DNA of 64,000 nt from Plasmopara viticola (Eukaryota > Oomycota > Peronosporomycetes > Peronosporales > Peronosporaceae), in contig MBPM02000054.1 in assembly GCA_001695595.3 (NCBI GenBank), forward strand, positions 496,001 to 560,000, written 5' to 3'. The notes below the pieces were generated by a model. It did no database searches. It was not told the DNA's origin and saw only the letters and a program-made list of their open reading frames with translations. Position numbers and translations under genes: made by a program. Shown here piece after piece: positions 23,818-33,625 of the stretch (its first letter is position 1; each line of letters starts with the position of its first letter).

Positions 23818-24391
23818 TGGACCTTAATAGGTTGTATGAAGACACTGGTGGACTTGCTAAGGGATAATTAAACAAAACACGCGAATCCAGTGGGGTACAT
23901 GGTCTTATAATCACTGTTTGATTTATATTGTAGATGTCACAATGCTAGATAGTAATTGCAGAAAATCTACTTTGGACGGGATTTCTAGCCACAATCGTAA
24001 ATGCTATATTGAGAATTGGTATCAGGACATCTACAATTGAACTGCGACTCGTACTGAGTTTGAGATTGGAGCGAAAGACAGAGACCTTAGCACACGTTTT
24101 TTTTGAGCAAATATTTAATGTTGCTCCGTCACGAAAGTCCCCCGGTGGCCTTATGGCTGTGGCACTTCCACACGTGAAGCAGATGCGATTTCGCGAGTTT
24201 CCTTGGCTAACTTACGAAACACGAAACGCTCAATGCTTTGATTTCCAGATCGCAACGGCCTTCGAGAAGTCAAATAAAGCCGTTCTAACGCCCCCACGTG
24301 TTCTGTAAAGCTGGATATTCACGCCACTTTACAAGACGCTCACAGCGCTTTTGGCCGCGCGTTGGGGTGACCCCATATCCGCGCTCAGACT
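23818..24391. other. Spacer downstream of the ferlin-like gene, no gene seen
   Basis: A 99-codon + frame (24009-24308) lacks any recognisable domain and begins after an AT-rich stretch. I do not support it as a gene. Nothing else was identified. Confidence 0.45.
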
Positions 24392-24427
24392 TTGGCATTG
24401 TTGACTCTTTAAAATCAACAATGCCAA
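24392..24427. repeat. Perfect 13-bp inverted repeat with a 10-nt loop
   Basis: The left arm TTGGCATTGTTGA (24392-24404) is exactly complementary to the right arm TCAACAATGCCAA (24415-24427), with loop CTCTTTAAAA. It could form a hairpin. It lies immediately before an open frame at 24432. The role is unknown; it may be a fold-back remnant or chance. Confidence 0.7.
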
Positions 24428-24431
24428 GTAA

Positions 24432-24731
24432 GCAAATCTTCTCCAAGCTCACGAGCAACAAATCGCTCAAGGCGGTTGGGGTTTAGGCTGTGACAGACTA
24501 AAATTTCAGAATCGTGGCGGTGACAGTGTTGAAAAGCATCAAAGGGTAGTCTCAGACCGCATTAATCATATGGATTTCGGGCGAATTGTTATAGCGGGCT
24601 TTATTGAGCATGCGCATATCCGCCGTGCGATTGCGCTGAAAGCAAATTCTGCTTTGTCCGTCGCGGGGCTCTCCGGAGACTACATTTCGCGTGGTTTATA
24701 CGAAAGAAAGAGCGAGGGTTGTCATTTTTGA
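24432..24731 (+). pseudogene. Coding-like open frame, 99 codons, probable gene fragment
   Basis: After a TAA at 24429-24431 the frame is open to a TGA at 24729-24731. It reads in part SDRINHMDFGRIVIAGFIEH and then SALSVAGLSGDY. The SVAGLSG-type phrase loosely recalls glycine loops of amino-acid kinases, but that is too little to assign a family. There is no ATG at the start; the only Met is internal. It could be one exon or a fragment of a dead gene. Confidence 0.22.
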
Positions 24732-25864
24732 CTCCACCTTGATTTTCTCGATACTCAATGTTAGTGGGGAGGGCATCCACTTCTTCTGGAAATCATAAGG
24801 GACTCGGTAAAGTCTGCTCAATAACTTAATTTAGTACCTTAAGCGACTTACTTAAGAGGTCTATCCATCTGAATACATGTCTCACACCTTTTGAACTTAA
24901 TTTTGTCCGAAAAAATGGCAAAGAACCAAGTAAATATTTGCGAAAAGCCTGAGGCGCTGCTCACATTACATATATAGCGTCCCAAAGCGGAGGTGTCTGG
25001 ATGAAAGAGAGCAGCAGACGAGTATATCCCAGATAGTTGTTTTTCCTGAGCTATTGCGAGCAAATTACTTCTAGCTCGCCTTCAATGGCGATGGTGCATC
25101 ATTTGTTAAAAGCTCAGGTTTGTTTTTGCTGGGACGCTGCCTACCTAGCTAGATGCTGGATTGAGTGTAGAGGCACCTTTGGACGTTAGAATAAATATTT
25201 TGGGATTTGCTTGATCTTTGTTATGCCTGAACTATATTTTTTAAAGAGTGACAGAAAGTATTCCTCCCTCTCTTTGAAAAAGAGATGAGAATGTAACCAG
25301 CATTAAGTCAAGTTCATTATCGAATTCCAGTCTAAATTGTAAAAATTCTAATTGAAAATAGACGTAGGGCCGAAACACGAGGACAATAATACAGGCTTTG
25401 ATGATGCAGGCAATTGCACACTTCAATTTCTTACGACTTGATAAAGCAAACACTTTCCAACCTGAAAATCATCATCTTCTACCACGCCTCCTTTTTGCAA
25501 GGTTTCGTGTGACTTCGTTGCAGTGTCGGCAAATTCTCGTCGACGCTACGATTACTGATCTTGTCCCATATATTCCTGTCTCGAATAATTGTGAGAGTTA
25601 GCTGACCAAAAGTCCATATTACGACGTATCACGGCCTCATGAAGACGCACCTTAATCATCACCAAGAATAGGCGATTTGTACCCGACTACAACGGCAGAA
25701 AAATGCGGGATTAGTGCCAGGAGTACATAATTTTGCTTAACTTGCAGATTAGAATTAGTCTAGAGATGCCAGAATTGCCGCTGGCGAGTTATTTATTACC
25801 GATTCTGTAGTTCGGTAGTGATGAATGCTTTGGATAGATTGTCTAAAATTGACAAATCGAAACA
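24732..25864. other. Spacer without a recognisable gene
   Basis: AT-rich sequence with only short overlapping frames on both strands. Nothing recognised. Confidence 0.5.
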
Positions 25865-25881
25865 AATTTTGACCGTCAAGT
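25865..25881 (+). repeat. Left copy of a 17-bp direct repeat around the lipase gene
   Basis: AATTTTGACCGTCAAGT here is repeated exactly at 28233-28249. A second shared block, GTGTAG(C/T)TGTTGT, follows each copy at a different distance. The copies lie 0.8 kb upstream and 20 bp downstream of the lipase gene. Confidence 0.6.
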
Positions 25882-26675
25882 GCTAAACCACCTCGAGCGT
25901 AGGGTGGGTGTAGCTGTTGTAATGGCCGACAAAACCACAAACGAGAATCCAGTCATTTGCGAAAGTGTTTGTTGCTTACCTGGTAGATACTGTGTTAAGA
26001 TTAACTAACAAGAAAAGCTTTGCCATTTCGAAAGTTTTTGTGCACTTCATTTTAATAATGATATTGCGAGACGCAATAAATAAAAAATAACACGAAAAAT
26101 CTAATTTTGGAAAGCTCAAGCTAAATGATCGCCAGACTGGTGATACTAGTCTAGTTTTCGTCCAGAAGATCATGCTAGAAATACAAGTCAAATTTGTTTG
26201 GGTTAACTTAAAGTTTCATGAGCTCGATTGACGAAAGAAACTACAGGCAGGACTCGCGTGCGTGGAAAGATATTTCCACCCTCACCACATACGGTAACCG
26301 TAATGCTCACCAAAACTCCACAAAAGTTTGAATCGTTATACGCCGAGTTGTTCCTGCTAGATTCGAAGGCTCGTAAATTCCTTCCGCCCGCTCGCATCAC
26401 CAGTCAAAGTTGTTCAAAAAAAGATCCGCTCATTAGAGTCTACTCGATGCTGCGGAGGTCAGTCAGTCACCTGTTTTCGCGCGGCTATACACATATCAAG
26501 ATCAAGATCTCAAAATGTAAATACATGTCCGTTTCTGACCCGTCTATGTAACTACATATGTAGAGTCGCTATACTATGTAGTATATAAACTAGTTTTTAA
26601 GTTAGACGATGCTGATTGGTCGCACGAAATTTGTCATCTCATGTATAGCCTCAGGTGACCCGACTACTCGTCGCC
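25882..26675. other. Upstream region of the lipase gene
   Basis: Two opposite-strand frames overlap at 26203-26551 (the + frame is 107 codons), neither with a known motif. A TATA-like TATATAAA lies near 26582, about 90 bp before the proposed start codon. I do not see the oomycete initiator motif GCTCATT in this stretch. Confidence 0.35.
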
Positions 26676-28213
26676 ATGAGCGCCCGCACCAAATATCCTG
26701 TCGTCCTCATCCACGGTAGGACCGCCAGTTGCTCATTCTACTTCATTTTATATTCTGATTTTTTGCATGTTGTTTAGGTGTCTTTGGCTACGGGTCACAA
26801 CGGCCATTGTGGGGCCATTGGATTCCGTACTGGCCGGAGCGAGAACTTCGGCGAATTAATCCTAACCATTTGCTCGTAGACGTGGGTGGCGTGTCATCCG
26901 ATCATGATCGAGCCTGTGAGGTCTTTTACCAATTAATCGGAGGAAAAGTAGACTACGGCGAGAAACACGCCATTGACACGGGTAGGTTACGTGACAGGTG
27001 CGATATCTGCTTACAAATCTGACATTCTTCGCGCTATTAAGGCCATGATCGCTATGGAGAGGCTTTCGACAAGCCTTTGCACCCTAGTTGGAACGCAAAG
27101 AATCCTGTGCACTTACTAGGACACAGCTATGGGTCTACGACAGCCATAGAATTGTTTCAGCTGCTATGCTCGGATTTCTTTCGAGTTGGAAGCTCGCACG
27201 AGTGGGTGGCCAGCATCACATGCATCGCAGGGCCTCTAACAGGATCAACACTGACACACATGATGGGCGTTGTGAACGGCAAGGTCGTGTGTGGAGGCCC
27301 TAATCATTTACTGAGCATCGTGCTGGGCGTCTGGATTCACCTATACTGGAAATTTTCTTGGCTTAAACGAGCTGCGGATCTCCATATGAATCATTGGAAG
27401 AGATACTCGTTAAGGGATTTAGTGGCGGCAGATGGGCCGGTCAATTCATCGCGCGATCTAGTCTTGCACAGTACACTACCAGAGCATCGCATTTCACGCA
27501 ACGCTCAGCTGCAGCATATGGAAAAGGTGCATTTACTGAGTATTACAACGTCACCGAAAACTGTGTGTCGTCTTTACGGTGAAGGGCTGTCGCTCGCGAT
27601 GTTGGCACTGCTAAACTGGAACCGATTTTTAAAATTGTGGCCTGCGTTTGTGAGACAGCGCAATTTTAAGACAATTGCAAGTGTCATTGTCTTGGGTTAC
27701 TTGTGGCTTAAGCTGAGGAAGCTGGACGTGTCCAAGTTGCCGACTATGTACGGTCTTAATTGGCTCATTCGGCGTCGGGCCAGGAGTCTTCCGATGATCT
27801 TTGACGGCTTTGAAGCATGCAGTTGGGAACACAATGACGGCGCTGTCAACATTCGCTCTATGCTAAGACCATGGTTTCCTAAACCTCAAGAGATGGAAAA
27901 AGTTCTTAGTAGCAACAATTTAACTCCACCTGCTCCTTCGCTTCCAGCAGCACCATCGTCCGCATCGTTAAAGGACACGGCGTTGATGCGTTGCGAGTCT
28001 CATATCTCCCTTGATGGCTTCAATCGCGACACAGACGACGAGCAGCAGACTCAAGGGTCCGAACGCTTCGAAAAAGGGCGCTGGTATGTTTACCGTGTCA
28101 ACAGTAATCATCTCGCGGGAACATACTGGGACAGCAATGCAGCAGATTTGTATACAAGTTTGTTCACGTTGATGAGAAAGGAGTATGAACGGCAGGACAT
28201 TAAAGCTTTATAG
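26676..28213 (+). CDS. Triacylglycerol lipase-like alpha/beta hydrolase of the bacterial I.5 type, 471 aa, three exons
   Basis: Exons 26676-26715, 26778-26981 and 27042-28213 (GT-AG introns of 62 and 60 nt) join in frame to 472 codons with the stop. The N-terminus has YPVVLIHG(V)FGYG, the oxyanion loop. The nucleophile elbow is LLGHSYGS with Ser110. WEHNDGAVN supplies the likely acid Asp347, and SNHLAGTYWD the likely His438. SSDHDRACEVFYQLIGGKVD and the downstream EKHAIDTGHDRYG match the structural zinc region of Geobacillus/Staphylococcus lipases, with ligand-like Asp57, His77 and His83 at the expected spacing. The expected reaction is hydrolysis of ester bonds in acylglycerols. No signal peptide precedes the first strand, unlike the secreted bacterial enzymes, so an intracellular site, or a missed upstream exon, is likely. 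An in-frame stop lies 15-21 bp above the GTG at 26655. Confidence 0.88.
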
Positions 28214-28232
28214 TCTTCTAGCGGGTATCGCC

Positions 28233-28249
28233 AATTTTGACCGTCAAGT
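28233..28249 (+). repeat. Right copy of the 17-bp direct repeat around the lipase gene
   Basis: Exact repeat of the motif at 25865-25881, beginning 20 bp after the lipase stop codon. GTGTAGTTGTTGT follows about 54 bp later. Confidence 0.6.
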
Positions 28250-28768
28250 TGGCATTCGTAGCTTAGAATAAATGAAAAGCCAATGAGAAGCAAGTGTAGT
28301 TGTTGTGGTATATTGCATGCTCATGACGTATACAGAATTTCTTGCAGTGATTATTCATGCGGTTTGGCTTCAGCAAATTGATGTTAACGGTAACCGGATA
28401 GTCTTCGAGTATTTTATCCTTTACGGTATTCTTGTAATGTCAAACAAAGGACATTCTCGAAGTATAGGACATACGCGCTATCGCACCACGTACGGTGCTC
28501 AGATTGAAATGCATGTTTTCATTTGTGAGTTTATCCACGACAGCTCTCGAGCTCTACCAACTTCTTTGTATCGAATTCCTTAATGAAGTCCGTAGCTCTC
28601 TGGCATTGCGTTGAATGCTGGAGCGCAAGACTCATAAAAAAAACTTAGCATGTGGATGCATTTTTTTCACCTTGCAAGCGCCTGTCGCTTCTTATTCTCA
28701 ATCGAAACGCCTTTAGTAAGTCTTACCAGAGACTTAAGATACCGAAATCCACGTAAGCTGTCTCTATC
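28250..28768. other. Spacer, no gene seen
   Basis: Short overlapping frames only, including a 92-codon + frame (28305-28583) with no recognised domain. Confidence 0.45.
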
Positions 28769-29329
28769 GTGGTAGTTATCCGTCCCAAAGTGGGACCGGG
28801 TTCCGTACCCCTCATCACACTATGGAGCTTTTTCGGTCAGTGGGGCGTCCGGCCCACCCAACGGTTTCATTACCTAATTGGGCGCGAGTTGGTGGCTGTC
28901 GCACTCTCTAGTGTTATTGCTCGTCCACTCAAGCGACCTATCTCCGGCTGCTTTAATTCGGATCTTATGGGTATCGAATCAGGTGCTTCCCGGTCCTGGG
29001 TCAAGCGGCTAACCACTCGTTGGTTAGTAAGTCTTAGTAAAGCTACAATACTACGTGATCCACATCAATTTCTCGAGATATTCTACCATCGACATGGCGT
29101 CATTGACGCGCTTGCAACCGAAATTGCTAGCGCCGGGCTTGGCATTATGTTAAAGTCCGGACATTTTCGAGGTGAGTTGTGCCCTATTAACCGAGAAAGC
29201 AATTTATACAGGCGTAAAGTGCTTCTGCTATGGTTGTTGAGATACTATGAAAATTCAAACGATCTCGAAATAGGAAATTTAAGTGACCGTGATGGTGGCA
29301 GTGCTGAAGATGCCGAAGAGTATTTTTGA
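28769..29329 (+). CDS. Unidentified open frame, 186 codons, possibly partial or dead
   Basis: This is the longest open frame outside the four named genes and the satellite. It begins after a TAG with GTG, and its first ATG codes Met near residue 71 (DLMGIESGASRSW). The composition is protein-like: basic and Trp-rich in the first part (SRSWVKRLTTRWLVSLSKA), helical in the middle (HGVIDALATEIASAGLGIM) and acidic at the end (DRDGGSAEDAEEYF). I recognise no domain, signal peptide or splice partner. It could be the last exon of a gene whose 5' part is lost, a relic, or a lineage-specific gene starting at the internal ATG. Confidence 0.35.
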   Translation: MVVIRPKVGPGSVPLITLWSFFGQWGVRPTQRFHYLIGRELVAVALSSVIARPLKRPISGCFNSDLMGIESGASRSWVKRLTTRWLVSLSKATILRDPHQFLEIFYHRHGVIDALATEIASAGLGIMLKSGHFRGELCPINRESNLYRRKVLLLWLLRYYENSNDLEIGNLSDRDGGSAEDAEEYF

Positions 29330-30236
29330 TGCAGGTGCACTTTATTCCTGTGTTCTAGCTTCATAGAATACTTAAAATAAATTTTAAGCAAGATTCAGTG
29401 CGGAGCTAAAAGCACGCGCATAGCTGCCGTAAGGCCACGCTTAAATATTGACTCCTTTCGACAGAGTTCTTTTCATGAATGCTACGCGAGGAGGGGCCCC
29501 AGAAAGCTCTCGCGATGCGAGATGCATTGGAGCAAACTGCTCAGGACCAATGCGATTATTGTCGATGAGAAAGCTTTGTCGGACGCGTCGGCCAGACCTC
29601 TTGAGAAAAGGCGACTTGCGTTGGTTTACGGTGGCAAAAGTATCACATAGCTTCAATCTGACTTTTGTCACTAAATCCACTTCGAGAGCGACTAATTTTT
29701 TTATTGGATTGCCTAAAAGGGCATTTCAGATTAAGTATCGAACCTGGACTTTTCTAATTTTGTAGTTGAGGCGTTTTGCGTGACCGGTGAGTCCGATGAC
29801 GAATCTCAAACCTTTGGGGCCTACCTTCGTCTAAAAACCACTTTAAAACCTCTATCGTTGTCGTTGTATTTAGGCTTCTTCGCTGCTCTAGTGGTAAAAA
29901 AAATTGAGAATTTCCCAGAGCCTTGTGGCGCTCTTCATTTTCGTACGTCGCTTAAAGGAGAAGGTGTCTGTAGATCACCGAAAAAATGTGCATGCTCCCT
30001 TCGCAGTGGAGTTTGAAGGTCTTCTAGACTACTTTGTTCTCGAGCGGTTGTTCGACGGGCGACCCACCTATGACTCGCCGCCCAAGACGCAGTCAAATCC
30101 GTTGACGCAGAGACTCGGACGATACCATCTTAGCGCTTGGCCAGTCATCGATAAACGACTCGTTGACTGGTATATTTTCTATGCTGTTTATTTGGTCATC
30201 GCAAAAGCTAGAGTTATTTTCGTATAACAGCGATGA
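29330..30236 (+). pseudogene. Broken coding-like frames after the 186-codon frame
   Basis: Pieces in different phases read MLREEGPQKALAMRDALEQT (about 29475), then NAIIVDEKALSDASARPLEK (about 29550), then frames 29780-30016 and 29904-30227 (with EFEGLLDYFVLERLFDGRP and TQRLGRYHLSAWPVIDKRL). Phase jumps without plausible splice sites point to a frameshifted gene. It may be continuous with the 28769-29329 frame. The ancestor is not recognised. Confidence 0.3.
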
Positions 30237-30974
30237 GAGGAATAAAAAATACTCATTTCTTTGTAATTGAACGTAGCCATAGTCTTGCTGAGGAGATGAA
30301 ACGAGCCGCTACAATGACAAGTTTCTATATTGTAAAGCTGGCTTCCCGTTAAGGAGGAACTTTAAGGAATGGTGTACTGCGGTGCCTGACAGACACTTTA
30401 TCGGTATCTAATCAGTATGCCTGATAAGACAGCCAAAAAGCGGTAAGGTCCTCAAAATTATGGTGGATGCAAATTAAGTCGCGTACCAATTAATAAGATG
30501 TAAGACTAAAAACGACACGAGCAGTAGAGCTGTGACACTCATAGATCAATTACGTATCGCATCCAGGTTCAGTTCTTTCGGATCTGTGTTGGCCACATAC
30601 AAGAAAGTAAAAGTAGCTCGAAATAAACGGTATCATTCGACCTATCTGTGAAGCTTTATTACGCATTCCTTCTTGCGGGCTTGTGTCACTCACTTGTGGA
30701 ACATTATGTCTTCCGCCGTTGATGGTGTGGGACAGGTTATCATCGCGCCTTTTCCAAAGAATCGCATCGAAAATTACGATTTTTTGGTGACTAAGCGTTC
30801 ACTATCCCATGTCTTAAAGTAATCGGCATGTGCGACAAATCACTCATAAGATAGTAGTTTATTAGTATGATATTAGGGGTTTGGCTATATAAAACTCAGC
30901 TTATGAGCACACGTTTCAAATTCTACAATCGAGCAGAAATTACAGCCATTTCTTAGGTAGCCTTCAGATCTTGG
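30237..30974. other. Spacer between the gene region and the satellite
   Basis: No gene, no satellite monomer and no mobile element that I can recognise. It ends where the first diverged monomer becomes visible. Confidence 0.45.
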
Positions 30975-31620
30975 AATATAGAGAGCACTAATCTGTGATC
31001 GTTCGACATCTGATCGCTGCACTGAGTCGTTGTTCGCAAACTTATGGTTCGATTGCGTTTGTGCACGTCTTATAAGATAGAGAAAACTGATTCGTGGTCG
31101 TTCGACATCTGATCGCTACACAGAGTCATCGTTCGCTAACGAATGGCTCTATCGCGTTCATGTTATTAATTCAGTGATGGCTTCTTTGCATTGACAAAAA
31201 AGAAAGAACTGATATGCGGTCGGTCGACATCTAAGCACCTCAAATAGTCATAATTCGTTCAGTGATGGCCTTTTGCATTCGTGCACGTCTGAAAAGATAG
31301 AAAGCACTGTCGTGTGGCCGTACGACATCTGAGCGCTTTGGAAATGTCATCACCCGCTAAGCTCTGGAGTTATCGTGTTTGTGCACGTCTTGAGAGATTA
31401 TTCACGAGATCAATTAGCGGCCGTTCAACATCTGAGCGCTTTAAAAGTGTCATCATTTATTTAATCATAGGTTTAATGCGTTGCTGCACGTCCCGAGAGA
31501 TAGAGATACCTGGTTTGTGGTCGTTCGATATCTGGTCGCTACAAAGAGCCATTGATCATTATTTTATGGCTATATTGCGTTTGTGCACGTCTAGAAAGAT
31601 AGATGAGACTAATGCGTTGC
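30975..31620 (-). repeat. Left edge of the satellite, diverged monomers, inverted orientation
   Basis: About six monomers, recognised by GTTCGACATCTGATCGCT-like boxes spaced about 92-118 bp apart (near 31000, 31092, 31210, 31309, 31411 and 31512). They are the most diverged in the array, as is usual at the edge of a tandem array. Confidence 0.8.
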
Positions 31621-31880
31621 AAACACAATAAACCCATAATTAAGTGAATGATGACACTTTTAAAGCGCTCAGGTGTCGAACGGCCACACATCAGTCCTTT
31701 TTATTTTTGCGGACGTGCACAAACACAATAGAGCCATAAAGTAGCGAATAATGATACAGTGTAGCGATTAAATGCCCAACGACCAAAAATCAGTTTTCTA
31801 TCTTTCAAGACACAAAAAACCCATTACTTAGTGGATGATGACAAATTTAAAGCTCTTAAATGTAGAAAGACCACTCACAT
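31621..31880 (+). repeat. Small flipped block of about 2.5 satellite monomers
   Basis: Inside the - oriented edge, the boxes ACAATAGAGCCATAA and TCTATCTTTCAAGAC appear in + orientation, then revert to - orientation near 31880. It is a local inversion of about 260 bp. Confidence 0.75.
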
Positions 31881-33066
31881 GTGATTACACGCTTACTTGT
31901 GGCTCTATTGGTTTTTAGCACGTCTAGAAAGATAGACATGACATATCATCTCAGCGCCTCAAAAATGATTATACGCTTAGTTGTGGCCTTACTGTGTCCG
32001 TTCACGTCTAGAAAGATAGACAGCACAGACAATTAGCCGTACAGCATCTCAGCGCTTTAAAGGAGTGATTTTTTGATTAGCTGTGGCTTAATTCAGTTTC
32101 TGAACGTCTAGAAAATTCGACAAAACGGATCTGAAGCCGTACAGCATCTAAGCGCTTTCTTTGTTCGTGGTACTATTGCGTCTGTGCACGTCTAGAAAGA
32201 TAAAAAGGACGAATTTGTGGCAACAACCTTAGCGCTCTAAATGGGGTTTACACGCTTAGTTGTGGCTCTACTGCGTTTAAGCACGTTAGAAATTATATAT
32301 ACAGAACAAATGTGTGGCTGTATAACATCTTAGCTCTTCTAAATAGTAATTATACGATCGTTGTGGCTCTTTTGCGTCTTTGCACGTCTGTAACGATAGA
32401 CAGGACAAAGCTGTGGCCGTACATCGTCTCAGCGCGACATAAGAGTCTTCATATGCTTAGTTGAGGCTCTGTTGCGTCTGTGCACGTGTAGAAAGATAGA
32501 TGGACAGATAGGTGGCCGTACATCATCTCAGCGCTTTAAAAGGGTATATATACATTGTGGCTGACTCTTTTGCGTCTGTGCATGTTAAAATAGAATGAAA
32601 CAACGTATCTGTGACCGTACATCATCTTAAAACTTTATAGGGGTTATTATACGCTAAATTGTGGCTTGATTGCGTCTGTGTACGTCCAAAGGAATAAAGG
32701 ACGTATTTGTGCTGGTACAGTTGCTCAGCGCGTCAGAGCGAGGTTACACGCTTAGTTGTCGTTTATTGCCTCATTGCACACCTTTAATGGTAGAAAGAAC
32801 TCAACTGTGGACATACAGCGTCTCAGCGCTTCAGAGAGTAATTAGCTTATTTTTGGCTATATTCTTTCCAAGCACGTCTAATATGATAGAAAACCATATC
32901 TGTGGCCGTACATCATCTTTTTATGTCCGTACATCCTCTCAGCACTTCAAAAGAGCATTTACGCGCTTAGTTGTGGCTCTTTTGCGTCTGTAAATGTCTA
33001 CGTAGATAGAAACGACGTATTAGTGACCGTACGTTATTTGTGTGCTTCAGAAGATTGATTGTACGG
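31881..33066 (-). repeat. Diverged satellite monomers, inverted orientation
   Basis: About twelve monomers with CGTCTAGAAAGATAGA and CATCTCAGCGCTTTA boxes. Length varies through indels. No higher-order period is visible. Confidence 0.85.
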
Positions 33067-33189
33067 TTAAGCTTATAATCACTCTCTATACGCTTTACGA
33101 ACACAAACACGTCATTTCTATTTTTGTAGAAATGACGTGTTTGTGGTCGTAAAGCGTATCAGCGATCTAGAGAGTAATTATAAGCTTAA
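33067..33189. repeat. Long fold-back inside the satellite
   Basis: The left arm (33067-33120) and right arm (33127-33189) are inverted copies of about 54 bp around a 6-nt loop, TTTTTG. Apart from one or two mismatches, the right arm differs by an extra 9 nt, CAGCGATCT, which the left arm lacks. The innermost segment around AGAAATGACGTGTTTGTG pairs perfectly. Confidence 0.85.
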
Positions 33190-33625
33190 TCGTTGCTCTA
33201 TTGCCCCTGTGCACGTCTAAAATGATATAAAGGACATGTCTGTGGACGAGCAGCGTCTCATCGCTTCAGAGAGTGATTGTACACTTAGGTTTGGCTTCAT
33301 TGCATCTTAGCACGTCTAGATTGATATCAAAGAAATATCTGTGGCCGTACAGCATTGACCGCTTCAAAAGAGGGATTGTACGCTGAAATGTGGTTCTACT
33401 TTGTCTATGCACATTAGCTTTAGGACTGTTAGGACAACGATGACCGTACACTATCTCAGCTCTCATATATAGTAATTATGCGATTTGTTGTGGCTTTATT
33501 GTTGCTTTGCACTTTTGGAAAGATAGACAGGACGAAGTTGTGGCCGTACATCGTTTCAGCGCGACAAACTAGGCTTTTTATGCTTATTAGTGGCTTCTAT
33601 GCTTCTGTATTTGTCTTGAAAGATA
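33190..33625 (-). repeat. Satellite monomers, inverted orientation, up to the next flip
   Basis: About four diverged monomers. The orientation switches at about 33612-33640, where GTCTTGAAAGATAGACAAGAC, itself nearly self-complementary, sits on the junction. Confidence 0.8.

Noticed and set aside
26203..26551. Gene upstream of the lipase
   Set aside because: Two frames overlap on opposite strands with no domain, and the lipase start is separated from them by in-frame stops without convincing splice sites.
31040..31070. tRNA-like GGTTCGATTGC
   Set aside because: It is a variant of the satellite monomer box; no acceptor stem or anticodon arm surrounds it.
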